64,000 nt of DNA from REEB95 sp035934995. Its GTDB lineage: Bacteria; Pseudomonadota; Alphaproteobacteria; ATCC43930; CGMCC-115725. The stretch covers positions 1 to 64,000 of the forward strand of contig DASYXI010000031.1 of NCBI GenBank assembly GCA_035934995.1. Reading direction: 5' to 3'. Positions 16,045 through 25,196 of the stretch are shown one piece after another; position 1 is the stretch's first letter, and each line of letters opens with the position of its first letter. The notes under the pieces were generated by a model that did no database searches, was not told where the DNA came from, and saw only the letters and a program-made list of their open reading frames with translations. The translations under genes were made by a program, and so were the position numbers.

Positions 16045-18255
16045 TCAATCCGCCGCAGGCGCCAGGAAGATCGCCGCCAACGGCGGCAAGGTCAGCGCGA
16101 GTGATTGATTACGGCCGTGCCACGGCAACGGATCGGGCGTCAGCGTGCCGCCATTCAGAACACCGCTGCCGCCGTAACGCGTATCGTCCGAGTTGAAGAT
16201 TTCGCGGTAGGGTGCTCCCGACGGAACGCCGATGCGGTAGCCCTGGCGAACCACCGGCGTGAAATTGACAATCACGACGATGTGGCGACCCGCGGTGCGA
16301 CTGTTGCGCTGAAACGACAGCACGCTGGCGGCGCGGTCGGAGGCGTCAATCCATTGGAAGCCGTCGTTTTCATGGTCGAGTTCGTGCAGCGCCGGCAACT
16401 GCCGATGCAGTTGGTTGAGGTCGCGGACGAGCGCGCTGACGCCTTGGTGCAACGGATCGGCCAACAGATGCCAATCGAGGCTCTGATCGTGGTTCCACTC
16501 ATTTTCCTGAGCGAACTCGTTGCCCATGAACAGGAGCTTTTTCCCCGGATGTCCGTACATGAAAGCGTAGTAGGCGCGCAGATTGGCGAAGCGCTGCCAC
16601 CGGTCGCCGGGCATGCGACCCAAGATCGAGCGTTTGCCGTGCACGACTTCATCGTGCGAGAGCGGCAAAACGAAATTCTCGTTGAACGCGTAAAGCAGGC
16701 CGAAGGTCAGCTTCTCGTGATGATGCGAGCGATGGATCGGGTCGAGCGCCATGTATTCGAGCGTGTCGTGCATCCAGCCCATGTTCCATTTGAAGCCGAA
16801 GCCGAGTCCGCCGTTGTAGGTCGGGCGCGAGACCAGCGGCCACGCGGTCGATTCCTCGGCGATCGTCGTGCTGCCGCCAAAGCGTCCGAAACAAACCTCG
16901 TTGAGCCGCTTGATGAAAGCGATGGCCTCAAGATTCTCGTTGCCGCCGAAGCGATTGGGCACCCATTCGCCGGGCTCGCGGCTGTAATCGAGGTAGAGCA
17001 TCGAAGCCACCGCATCCACGCGCAGGCCGTCGATGTGATAGCGATCGAGCCAGTGCAACGCGCTGTTGAGAAGGAATTCGGTGACTTCGGTGCGGCCATA
17101 ATTGTAGATCAGCGTGTTCCAGTCGCGGTGTAGCCCCTGCCGCGGATCGGCGTGCTCGTAAAGGTGCGTGCCATCGAAGTCGGCAAGGCCGTGCGCGTCG
17201 TTCGGAAAGTGGCCGGGGACCCAGTCGAGCAGCAAGCCGATCTCGGTTTGATGGCAAGCGTCGACGAAGAATTGAAAGTCGGTCGGGCTGCCGTAACGGC
17301 TCGTCGGCGCGTAGAGCCCGGTGGGCTGGTAGCCCCACGAGCCGTCGAACGGATGCTCCGTGATCGGCAAAAGCTCGAGATGCGTGAATCCCATTTCCTT
17401 GACGTAAGGCACGAGGATCTCGGACAGCTCGCGATAAGTCAGAACGCGATTGCCTTCTTCCGGCCGCCGGCCCCACGAGCCGAGATGCGCTTCGTAAATC
17501 GCCATCGGCCGACCGTACGGATTGCGGCCGGCGCGATCCGTCATCCAGGCGCCGTCTTCCCAGTGATGGTGGTCGATTTTGGCGACGACCGAAGCGGTGG
17601 CCGGCGGCCGTTCCGCGAAATACGCGACCGGATCGGCTTTCAGCGGCAGGATCGCACCGATGCGATCCTTGATCTCGTATTTGTAGCGCACACCCTCGCC
17701 GAGTCCCGGAACGAACAGCTCCCAGATGCCGGCGCCGGGATGGAGTCGCATGACGTGACGTCGCCCGTCCCAGAAATTGAAGTCGCCGACGACGCTGACG
17801 CGCTTGGCGTTCGGCGCCCAGACGCAAAAGACGACACCCGCAATCCCGTCGATCGTCACGCAATGCGCACCGAACCGCTGATAGGCCTCGAAATGCGTTC
17901 CCTCGCGCAGGAGATAAAGGTCCATTTCGCCGAGCCATGGGCCGAACTGGTACGGGTCGACGAACTCGGTGCTGCTGGTGTCGCGCCAGGCCGCGCGGAA
18001 GCGATACCGGTGCGGCGGCGGCGCGGCCAACGGCACGACGAAAAACCCGCCGCTCCCGGGCACGGGGCGCGCAGATGCCAACACGCCGCCGTTCGTCGGA
18101 TCGGTGAGCTCAAGGCCGATGGCGTCGGGCAGGAACGCGCGCACGACGAAGCCGGCATCCGTCAGATGCGGCCCCAAATAGGCGAATGGATCGGCGTGGT
18201 CGCCCCGAAGGATCGCATCGGCCTCGTGATCGAGGGCGGATGATGCAAACGTCAT
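16045..18255 (-). CDS. glgB: 1,4-alpha-glucan branching enzyme
   Basis: This 736-aa GH13 enzyme introduces alpha-1,6 branches into linear alpha-glucan, here probably the product of GlgE. It has an N-terminal extension plus CBM48 (VVFCVWAPNAKRVSVVGDFN). Its barrel has catalytic Asp in IDGLRVDAVASMLYLDYSR, Glu in TTIAEESTAWP and Asp in LPLSHDEVVHGK. HLGSWGRRPEEG and WNMGWMHDTLEYM are GlgB signatures. The start overlaps the treS stop as ATGA. No glycogen synthase accompanies it, so GlgE is the likely chain-elongating partner. Confidence 0.96.
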   Translation of the reverse strand: MTFASSALDHEADAILRGDHADPFAYLGPHLTDAGFVVRAFLPDAIGLELTDPTNGGVLASARPVPGSGGFFVVPLAAPPPHRYRFRAAWRDTSSTEFVDPYQFGPWLGEMDLYLLREGTHFEAYQRFGAHCVTIDGIAGVVFCVWAPNAKRVSVVGDFNFWDGRRHVMRLHPGAGIWELFVPGLGEGVRYKYEIKDRIGAILPLKADPVAYFAERPPATASVVAKIDHHHWEDGAWMTDRAGRNPYGRPMAIYEAHLGSWGRRPEEGNRVLTYRELSEILVPYVKEMGFTHLELLPITEHPFDGSWGYQPTGLYAPTSRYGSPTDFQFFVDACHQTEIGLLLDWVPGHFPNDAHGLADFDGTHLYEHADPRQGLHRDWNTLIYNYGRTEVTEFLLNSALHWLDRYHIDGLRVDAVASMLYLDYSREPGEWVPNRFGGNENLEAIAFIKRLNEVCFGRFGGSTTIAEESTAWPLVSRPTYNGGLGFGFKWNMGWMHDTLEYMALDPIHRSHHHEKLTFGLLYAFNENFVLPLSHDEVVHGKRSILGRMPGDRWQRFANLRAYYAFMYGHPGKKLLFMGNEFAQENEWNHDQSLDWHLLADPLHQGVSALVRDLNQLHRQLPALHELDHENDGFQWIDASDRAASVLSFQRNSRTAGRHIVVIVNFTPVVRQGYRIGVPSGAPYREIFNSDDTRYGGSGVLNGGTLTPDPLPWHGRNQSLALTLPPLAAIFLAPAAD

Positions 18256-21200
18256 GGCGATATCAGCGCTTTGAGCCCTCGTAACGGAATGGCGATCCAG
18301 TCGGGGCGGTTCCCGAGTTCATACGCGGTTTCGAGCGCGGCCTTCTCGATCAGGAACAGGCTGAGCAGGCGGCGCGCGACGCCGTCATCGGCGGGCCACA
18401 GCGGGCATCCGGCGATTGCACGGATATAAGTGTCGAGGAAGCTGCGGGTGGCGTCGTCGCGCCACAACAGGACGGCCTTGAGCAGGTCGTTGCGCAGATC
18501 GGGTTGATTGGCAGTGGCGTGTTCGAGGGCGGTCCAGGCCGCATAGTCGAGCGAACGCAGCATACAGGCGATGTCGCGAATAACCGATTGCTTGCGGCGG
18601 CGCTGGTCGAGCGGCAACTGAGGCGCTCCCTCGAAATCGACGATCTCGACGTCGTTCTTCACGACAAGGATTTGGCCGAGGTGATAGTCGCCGTGCAGCC
18701 GCGACAGCATGACGTCGCAGTCGACAGCGGCGAGCACCCGAATCTGCGCGATGATCGCATCCTTGTGTTCAAGAAGCTCGGTGGCGAACGTCCCGGCCTC
18801 GCCCGAGAAGGCGGCCTGGCTGCGCGAAAGCCGCTCGAATGTTTCGCCAACCGTGCGGGCGATGTCGTCGCCCCAAGCCATGACCTCGGACGGCGAGGCC
18901 CGCACGGTACGAAAGGCCTCGTCGCCGGATTCGACGTCGAACGCGCGATGGAGCTCGGCTGTCCGCAGCGCCAGCTGTTCGATTTGCGAGCGATAGACGG
19001 CGTGGGCGTCGGTCGATGCGGTCTGCTCGACGACCGGCGCCACTCGCGATTCCTCGAGGAAGCGGGCGAGGTAGCCGAGCGTATAGGACCATGCATCGCC
19101 TTGGTTCTGGACCCAGCCGTGGAGCACGCCGAGCGCGGTTTCGTGGCCGTCCGCTTCGATCAGCGCGAAATGACCGAGAAGCGGTGGCACGCTCTTGAAG
19201 CCGATCTGGTCGGTAAGGAACGTGCCGATCTCGATCTCGGGATGAATGCCGGGCGCGACCTGACGATAGAACTTGATGATCGCGGCGCCTTCGACGACCG
19301 CCGAGCTGTTCGATTGCTCGACGCCGCCGATGCGAATGACCGGCTGCTCGGGCCATGGTCGGTTGGCCAACGCCTGGCTCGGCCGGAAGGCCAGTCGTCC
19401 GTGCGGAGTCTCGATCGTACGTGCGTCGCGCACAGCGGCGATGGTGGCGGCAACAAAGGCTTCGTTATGCAGCGCGTCGGTCAAATACCCCTCGCGCGGA
19501 CCGTGACGAAGCTTGGCTAGCGTGATGGCGGGCGCCGGTACCGCCGGCGGCTGCCATTCGTCCATCAACGGCAACGAGTAACGCGCCGTGAAATGCCGGC
19601 CGCGCGCCTCGGCGATGCTCCAGAGCCAATCGCGCGCGCCGAGCCGGAACGTCGTCGACCATGCCAGGCTGGTGGTGAAGGCGCGCTCGCCTTTGTGGCC
19701 GAACCAGCGGTGCTCCGCGAGAAACTGGGGCAAGATATCGCGCTCGAAAATACCGCGATTGCGCCCTTCAAGCGCAGTTGCCAAGCCGCCCAACGCGACG
19801 AGCGTATCGAGGTCGCGCGTGCGAACGGTCGCCATCGGTCCCTTAACCGGCAGCGCCAACTGGAACCAGAAGAAGCCGTGGCCTTGCAACGTGACGGTGT
19901 AGACACCCCCGTCGCTGATCACCGGAAACGCCGTCTGACCGAGCAGCTCGACGGGAATTCGACCGGCAAATGCCGTTAGATCGAGTTCGACCGCCTGCGC
20001 CGAACGCGACAGGTTCGATACGCAAAGAACGGTGAAATCCTCGTACTGGCGCAGATACGCGAGAACCGCGCGGTTCGATGGATAGAGAAAGGTCAGCGTG
20101 CCGCGGCCGAAGACCTTGAGCGATTTGCGGACACCGATCAGGCGCTTCATCCAATTGAGCAGCGACGTCAGGCTGCGCGACTGTGCCTCGACGTTGACCG
20201 CCTGAAAGCCGTAGACGGCGTCCATGATCGGCGGCAGGTAGAGCGTCGCCGGGTCGGCGCGCGAGAAACCGGCGTTGCGGTCAGGCGTCCATTGCATCGG
20301 CGTGCGCACGCCGTCGCGGTCGCCAAGATAGATATTGTCGCCCATGCCGATTTCATCGCCGTAATAGAGAATCGGCGTGCCCGGCAGCGACAACAGCAAG
20401 CTGATCATCAGTTCGATACGGGGCCGGTCGTTCCCCATCAGCGGTGCGAGCCGCCGGCGGATGCCGAGATTGAGCCGCGCGCGGCGATCCGAAGCATAGG
20501 TCGACCACAGATAGTCGCGCTCGCTGTCGGTCACCATTTCGAGCGTCAATTCGTCGTGATTGCGCAGGAAGATCGCCCATTGCGAGGATTCGGGGATTTC
20601 CGGAGTCTGGCGCAGGATGTCGGTAATCGGGTGACGGTCTTCGCGCGCGATCGCCATGTACATGCGCGGCATCAGCGGGAAGTGGAACGCCATGTGGCAT
20701 TCGTCGCCGTTGCCGAAATAATCCTTCACGTCCTCCGGCCACTGGTTGGCCTCGGCCAGGAACAGCCGGTTCGGAAACTCGCTGTCGAGCTGTGCGCGCA
20801 TCTGCTTGATGACGGCGTGCGTCTCGGGAAGGTTTTCGTTGCTCGTACCCTCGCGTTCGCAAAGGTAGGGCACGGCGTCGAGGCGGAACCCGTCGACGCC
20901 GAGATCCGCCCAGAACCGCATGTTGTTCAACACGGAACGAATGACATGCGGATTGTCGAAATTGAGATCCGGCTGATGCGCGAAGAATCGGTGCCAGTAG
21001 AACGCGCCGGCGACGGCATCCCACGTCCAGTTCGATTTCTCGGTATCGTTGAAGATGATGCGCGTGTTCTTGTATTTGTCCTCGGTGGCGCTCCAGACGT
21101 AATAATCGCGATAGACCGAGCCAGGTTTCGCGTGCCGGGCCCGTTGGAACCACGGGTGCTGGTCGGACGTGTGGTTGACGACCAGCTCGACGATGATGCG

Positions 21201-21530
21201 CATGCCGCGGCGATGCGCTTCGCGCACCAGCTGGCCGAAATCGCGCAGCGTGCCGTAGGCCGGATGGATGTTGCGGTAATCCGAGACGTCGTAACCGTCG
21301 TCGCGGAACGGCGATGGAAAGAACGGCAGCAGCCAGATAGCGGTTACACCGAGGTCCTGAAGATAATCGAGCTTGGCGATCAGTCCGGGGAGGTCGCCGA
21401 TGCCGTCGTTGTTGGCATCGAAGAACGCCTTGATATGCAGCTCGTAGATGATCGCGTCCTTGTACCAATCCGGCGCATCGGACTGGACGCGCGCCTCGGG
21501 TAGGACGGTCCGTGCGGTGACATCAGGCAT
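18252..21530 (-). CDS. treS: trehalose synthase/maltose alpha-glucosyltransferase fused to maltokinase
   Basis: This 1092-aa two-domain protein has residues 1 to about 560 as GH13 trehalose synthase interconverting trehalose and maltose. Motifs are WYKDAIIYELHIKAFFDANN, Asp in VDGFRLDAVPYLCEREG, Glu in LFLAEANQWPEDV and Asp in LRNHDELTLEM. Residues about 600-1092 are a maltokinase (Mak/Pep2) domain with the kinase-like loop SRLHGDYHLGQILVV and metal-binding IVDFEG. The fusion would convert trehalose through maltose to maltose 1-phosphate, the GlgE substrate. It overlaps glgE by 8 bases and glgB by an ATGA. Confidence 0.95.
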   Translation of the reverse strand: MPDVTARTVLPEARVQSDAPDWYKDAIIYELHIKAFFDANNDGIGDLPGLIAKLDYLQDLGVTAIWLLPFFPSPFRDDGYDVSDYRNIHPAYGTLRDFGQLVREAHRRGMRIIVELVVNHTSDQHPWFQRARHAKPGSVYRDYYVWSATEDKYKNTRIIFNDTEKSNWTWDAVAGAFYWHRFFAHQPDLNFDNPHVIRSVLNNMRFWADLGVDGFRLDAVPYLCEREGTSNENLPETHAVIKQMRAQLDSEFPNRLFLAEANQWPEDVKDYFGNGDECHMAFHFPLMPRMYMAIAREDRHPITDILRQTPEIPESSQWAIFLRNHDELTLEMVTDSERDYLWSTYASDRRARLNLGIRRRLAPLMGNDRPRIELMISLLLSLPGTPILYYGDEIGMGDNIYLGDRDGVRTPMQWTPDRNAGFSRADPATLYLPPIMDAVYGFQAVNVEAQSRSLTSLLNWMKRLIGVRKSLKVFGRGTLTFLYPSNRAVLAYLRQYEDFTVLCVSNLSRSAQAVELDLTAFAGRIPVELLGQTAFPVISDGGVYTVTLQGHGFFWFQLALPVKGPMATVRTRDLDTLVALGGLATALEGRNRGIFERDILPQFLAEHRWFGHKGERAFTTSLAWSTTFRLGARDWLWSIAEARGRHFTARYSLPLMDEWQPPAVPAPAITLAKLRHGPREGYLTDALHNEAFVAATIAAVRDARTIETPHGRLAFRPSQALANRPWPEQPVIRIGGVEQSNSSAVVEGAAIIKFYRQVAPGIHPEIEIGTFLTDQIGFKSVPPLLGHFALIEADGHETALGVLHGWVQNQGDAWSYTLGYLARFLEESRVAPVVEQTASTDAHAVYRSQIEQLALRTAELHRAFDVESGDEAFRTVRASPSEVMAWGDDIARTVGETFERLSRSQAAFSGEAGTFATELLEHKDAIIAQIRVLAAVDCDVMLSRLHGDYHLGQILVVKNDVEIVDFEGAPQLPLDQRRRKQSVIRDIACMLRSLDYAAWTALEHATANQPDLRNDLLKAVLLWRDDATRSFLDTYIRAIAGCPLWPADDGVARRLLSLFLIEKAALETAYELGNRPDWIAIPLRGLKALISP

Positions 21531-23544
21531 CGCTGGGCCCCGCCAGCTTGAAAGCGAAGATCGGTCGGCCCGGCCCGATCCAGATCGATTGCCGCGGGTC
21601 GGCCCATTGCAGGGTCTCGTCGGTGAACAGATTGCGGACGACGAAACGCGCGTCGTTGCTCAGCCCCAAGCGCGTCAAAGGCATGTCGATCGTCGCCACC
21701 TCGTCGCCGGCGGGATTGAGGCTGACCGCGATGAAAACGCTTTCATGCGCGTCCGCCGCCATGCGGGCATAGAACAGGATGCGCGGATTGTCCGCCGTCA
21801 GAAATTCGAGATTGAGCCCGTCGGTGAAGACGGCGTTCTCGCGCCGAATGCGGTTGAGTTCCGCAATGAAGGGTTTGATGTTGCCGGGCCGATCCCAATC
21901 CCACACCTTATATTCATATTTCTCGGAATTGGCGTATTCCTCGGAATCGGGCAGCGCGCGGTTCTCGCACAGTTCGAAGCCGTTATAGATGCCCCAAAGT
22001 CCGCCGAGCGTAGCCGCAAGCGCCGCACGAATGCGGAACGCCGCCGCGCCGCCGGTCTGGAGAAACCGCGGCAGGATGTCGGGCGTGTTGGTGAAAAGAT
22101 GAGGCCGGAAATATTCGCGCGCGTCGCCGCGCGTCAGTTCGGTGAAATAATCTGTCAGCTCGACCTTGTCGTTGCGCCAGGTGAAATACGTATACGACTG
22201 GGTGAATCCAAGCTTGGCAAGCTGATGCATCGGCTTGGGCCGCGTGAACGCCTCGGACAGGAAGATGATTTCGGGATGCGCCGCTTGAATCTCGCGAATC
22301 AACCACTCCCAGAACGGGTACGGCTTGGTGTGCGGGTTGTCGACGCGGAAGACATGCACGCCGTGCGCGATCCAGAAGCGAACGACGTCGCGCAGCGCGC
22401 GCCAGATGCCATGCCAATCGGCAGCGTCGAAATTGAGGTTGACGATATCCTGGTATTTCTTCGGCGGGTTCTCGGCGTAACGGATCGAACCGTCGGCGAG
22501 GAGCTCGAACCAATCGGGATGTTGCTTGATCCACGGATGGTCGAGCGAGCATTGCACCGCGAAGTCGAGCGCGACTTCCATGCCGCGTTCGCGACAGGCG
22601 GCGACGAAGTCCTGGAAATCGGCGAGGGTGCCGAGCGCCGGGTCGATGGCGTCATGGCCGCCGGCGGCGCTGCCGATCGCATAGGGGCTGCCGGGATCGT
22701 CGTCGGATCCGCCGACCGCGTTGTTGCGGCCTTTGCGGCTGGTCTGGCCGATCGGATGAATCGGCGGCAGATAGATGGTGTCGAAACCCATCGCCGCGAT
22801 GTCGTCGAGCCGCGCGATACAATCGGCGAACGTCGCGCTCTGGCCCGGCACGGTGCCCTGCGAACGCGGAAACATCTCGTACCACGCGGCAAAACGCGCC
22901 TCGGCGCGGTCGACGACCAGTGGCCGCGCGGGCTCGAGCCGGGTCACGCGGCGGCGCGGACCCCACTCCGCCATGGCCGTTTCGAGCGCCGGCGCGAGAA
23001 ACGGATCGACGGCCGTCGCCGCATCACGCTGAGCGCTCGCAAGCGCAGTTTCGATGGTCGTCCGACCGTTGCCGTCGGCGTAGCGCACCGCCTCTGCCAG
23101 CAGCGCGACGCCTTCGGCGAATTCGTCGGTCAACGGTTGCGCCGCTTGACGCTTGGCGGCGAGCCGATCGCGCCAGCTCGCGAAAGCGTCGGTCCAGGCC
23201 TCGATGGTGTAAAGATGCCGGCCGGGTTCGGTCAGCGTGATGGCGCCGGACCAACGATCGTCGTCGACCGGCTGCATCGCCGCCATGCGCCAGTCGACCG
23301 TGCCGGCGCGGCATAACAGCAGTGCGGCGCGCAGCCGGTCATGGCCATCGCCGAAGATGTCGGCCGACACCTGAAACTGGTCGCCGACGATGCGCTTAAC
23401 AGGATAGCGGCCGTACGCGATTTGCGGCGCGACGCTTTCGATCGCGATGCAATGATTGCCGGCGACCGGTCGCAGGCGCGGCACCTGGGCCTTCGCCTCG
23501 GCCGCCGCCGGCGCGGGCGCGGTAACCGCCATCGGTCGAGACAC
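21523..23544 (-). CDS. glgE: alpha-1,4-glucan:maltose-1-phosphate maltosyltransferase
   Basis: This 673-aa GH13 subfamily 3 enzyme transfers maltose from maltose 1-phosphate to the non-reducing end of alpha-1,4-glucan. An N-terminal DUF3416 domain (about residues 25-130) precedes the barrel. Motifs are YEMFPRSQGTVPGQSATFAD, IYLPPIHPIGQTSRKGRNN, Asp in GVHVFRVDNPHTKPYPFWEW and Glu in IIFLSEAFTRPKPM. Start is GTG 23544 or in-frame ATG 23532. It sits directly between otsA and the treS-mak fusion that would make its substrate, giving a complete GlgE pathway with glgB. Confidence 0.96.
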   Translation of the reverse strand: MSRPMAVTAPAPAAAEAKAQVPRLRPVAGNHCIAIESVAPQIAYGRYPVKRIVGDQFQVSADIFGDGHDRLRAALLLCRAGTVDWRMAAMQPVDDDRWSGAITLTEPGRHLYTIEAWTDAFASWRDRLAAKRQAAQPLTDEFAEGVALLAEAVRYADGNGRTTIETALASAQRDAATAVDPFLAPALETAMAEWGPRRRVTRLEPARPLVVDRAEARFAAWYEMFPRSQGTVPGQSATFADCIARLDDIAAMGFDTIYLPPIHPIGQTSRKGRNNAVGGSDDDPGSPYAIGSAAGGHDAIDPALGTLADFQDFVAACRERGMEVALDFAVQCSLDHPWIKQHPDWFELLADGSIRYAENPPKKYQDIVNLNFDAADWHGIWRALRDVVRFWIAHGVHVFRVDNPHTKPYPFWEWLIREIQAAHPEIIFLSEAFTRPKPMHQLAKLGFTQSYTYFTWRNDKVELTDYFTELTRGDAREYFRPHLFTNTPDILPRFLQTGGAAAFRIRAALAATLGGLWGIYNGFELCENRALPDSEEYANSEKYEYKVWDWDRPGNIKPFIAELNRIRRENAVFTDGLNLEFLTADNPRILFYARMAADAHESVFIAVSLNPAGDEVATIDMPLTRLGLSNDARFVVRNLFTDETLQWADPRQSIWIGPGRPIFAFKLAGPSDA

Positions 23545-24957
23545 TCAGGCGACGCTGCGTGACGCCACCGGCAGCGACGTCACCGCCGACTCGCGCAGCG
23601 AGTCGAGGAAGCCTTCGTACCAGCGATTGATATTGCCTCCGCGCAATGTCGTTACCATCGCGCTCCAACGCTCAATGCGCTCCGCGCGTTCCATATAGAG
23701 GGCGCGGTAAAGCGCTTGCGCCAGTTCGCCGATGTCGTACGGATTGACGACCAAGGCCGCGTTGAGCTCTTTCGCGGCGCCGGCGAATTTCGACAGCACA
23801 AGAACCCCCGGATCCTCGGGGTCCTGCGACGCGACATATTCCTTGGCGACGAGGTTCATGCCGTCACGCAGCGGCGTCACGCAGCCGACCTTGCTGACGC
23901 GATAGAGCGCCGCAAGCTGATCGGGTGGAAAGCTTTCGTTGATGTAGCGCAAGACCATCCAGTCGACGTCGCCGTAACGCGCACTGATTTCGCCGGCATG
24001 GCTCGCCAACTCGGCGCGGACGCGACGATAACTGTCGACCGCCGAACGGGTCGGCGGCGTGATCTGGAGGAACGAGACGCGCTTGCGTTCGTCCGGATAG
24101 ATCGTGAGGAACCGTTCGTAGGCGGCGAAGCGCTGGGGCAGGCCCTTGCTGTAATCGAGCCGATCGACGCCGATCACCATCTTGCCGTGATGCAGGCCGC
24201 GCTTGATCCGGTTGATCTTGCCGCCGTTGATATTCGCGCGCGCCGCGTCGGCGAAGAAGTCGACGTTGATGCCGACCGGAAAGACGCCCAGCCGGACGCG
24301 ACGCTCCTCGAATTGCAGCTCGGTCTGGCCGACCATGGTGGCCGACAGTTTCGTGGTCGCGTAGTCGCGGAACCGCAGCAGATCCTCATCGGTCTGGAAG
24401 CCGATGAGATCGTACGCCGACAGCGCCTTGAGCACCGTGCGGTGCTCCGGCAGGCAGATCAGAACCGACTTGGTCGGAAACGGCGTATGCAGGAAGAAGC
24501 CGATCGGGCCGGCGAAGCCGCGCTGGCGAAGAAACTCGCCCAGCATGAAATAGTGATAGTCGTGGACCCAGACGACCGAATCCGGTCGTACGCGGTCGGC
24601 CACGACGTTGGCCATGATCCGGTTGATCGCGTGGTAAGACGCGACGAATTCTGGCTCATAGCGCAGCAGGTCGGCGCGATAATGCAGGATTGGCCACAGC
24701 GCGGCGTTCGCCATGCCGTTGTAGAACCGCCGGTAATCCGTAACCGGCAGATCTACGGTCGTCAGGGTGCCGGCTCCAAGCCGTTTCGAATGAGTCGGCA
24801 CGCGCACGTCTTCCGCCGGCGCGAACTTGCCGCTCGCGCCGATCCAAGTCGCGCCGGACGTCTTCACCGCCGACAACAGCACCGCCGCGAGGCCGCCCGA
24901 AACGGCGCCCGTTCGAGACGGTTCCGCGACGCGGTTAGAAACCAGAATGGTGTCCAT
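23545..24957 (-). CDS. otsA: alpha,alpha-trehalose-phosphate synthase (UDP- or GDP-glucose-forming)
   Basis: This 470-aa GT20 enzyme makes trehalose 6-phosphate from NDP-glucose and glucose 6-phosphate. Motifs: GGLAAVLLSAV near the N-terminus, VWVHDYHYFMLGEFLR, IGFFLHTPFP, GVDRLDYSKGLPQRF and VTPLRDGMNLVAKEYVASQ. ATG 24957 follows AAGGGG by nine bases. It is the first gene of the long minus-strand unit and lies 60 bases downstream of an EcfG-type promoter. No otsB phosphatase gene is in the window, so T6P dephosphorylation must be encoded elsewhere. Confidence 0.95.
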   Translation of the reverse strand: MDTILVSNRVAEPSRTGAVSGGLAAVLLSAVKTSGATWIGASGKFAPAEDVRVPTHSKRLGAGTLTTVDLPVTDYRRFYNGMANAALWPILHYRADLLRYEPEFVASYHAINRIMANVVADRVRPDSVVWVHDYHYFMLGEFLRQRGFAGPIGFFLHTPFPTKSVLICLPEHRTVLKALSAYDLIGFQTDEDLLRFRDYATTKLSATMVGQTELQFEERRVRLGVFPVGINVDFFADAARANINGGKINRIKRGLHHGKMVIGVDRLDYSKGLPQRFAAYERFLTIYPDERKRVSFLQITPPTRSAVDSYRRVRAELASHAGEISARYGDVDWMVLRYINESFPPDQLAALYRVSKVGCVTPLRDGMNLVAKEYVASQDPEDPGVLVLSKFAGAAKELNAALVVNPYDIGELAQALYRALYMERAERIERWSAMVTTLRGGNINRWYEGFLDSLRESAVTSLPVASRSVA

Positions 24958-25017
24958 CGCTAAAGACCCCTTCGTTTCAGTTTGTTCTGCCGGGGCGGAT
25001 GCAGGCGTATGACTAGA

Positions 25018-25042
25018 AACGTCAGAATGCGTTAATCGTTCC
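25018..25042 (-). promoter_or_regulatory. EcfG-type general stress promoter upstream of otsA
   Basis: On the minus strand the sequence reads GGAAC (25042-25038), a 16-base spacer, then CGTT (25021-25018). This equals the EcfG consensus of GGAAC-N16/17-CGTT used by the alphaproteobacterial general stress sigma factor. It is correctly oriented, with 60 bases between the -10 element and the otsA ATG, and would drive the otsA-glgE-treS-glgB-glgX-treZ-malQ-treY unit. otsA and other trehalose genes are known EcfG regulon members in several Alphaproteobacteria. Confidence 0.72.
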
Positions 25043-25067
25043 GACGCCTGTCACGGAAATAACCCAC

Positions 25068-25096
25068 CCTTTGCGCCGAGGGAATTCGCGCAAAGG
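25068..25096. repeat. inverted repeat upstream of the otsA promoter
   Basis: Perfect 9-base arms CCTTTGCGC (25068-25076) and GCGCAAAGG (25088-25096) surround an 11-base loop. It lies 25 bases upstream of the EcfG -35 element and downstream of the rlpA stop. It could be an operator, or part of the rlpA transcript end; there is no clear T-run on the minus strand. Confidence 0.5.
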
Positions 25097-25128
25097 CCTT
25101 ACGCGCAGCCGATATCAAGGTGGGAATT

Positions 25129-25166
25129 AAATATGGCGAAAGTGAGATTACGGCGCAGCCATATTT
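25129..25166. repeat. second inverted repeat between rlpA and otsA
   Basis: Perfect 9-base arms AAATATGGC (25129-25137) and GCCATATTT (25158-25166) are separated by 20 bases. Read on the minus strand, the stem is followed by an A/T-rich stretch (TTTAATT), so it may end transcripts of the rlpA unit. A protein-binding site is the alternative. Confidence 0.45.
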
Positions 25167-25196
25167 GGCGTTCTGTCGGCGCAAATTGCGCCCGTG

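Noticed and set aside
20292..21503. 403-codon frame antisense to treS
   Set aside because: treS is certain from its catalytic motifs; the antisense frame has no recognisable features.
23716..24963. 415-codon frame antisense to otsA
   Set aside because: Shadow of a well-supported GT20 gene.
25178..25192. GGCGCAAATTGCGCC palindrome after rlpA as a terminator
   Set aside because: There is no T-run on the minus strand after the short stem; too weak to annotate as a terminator.
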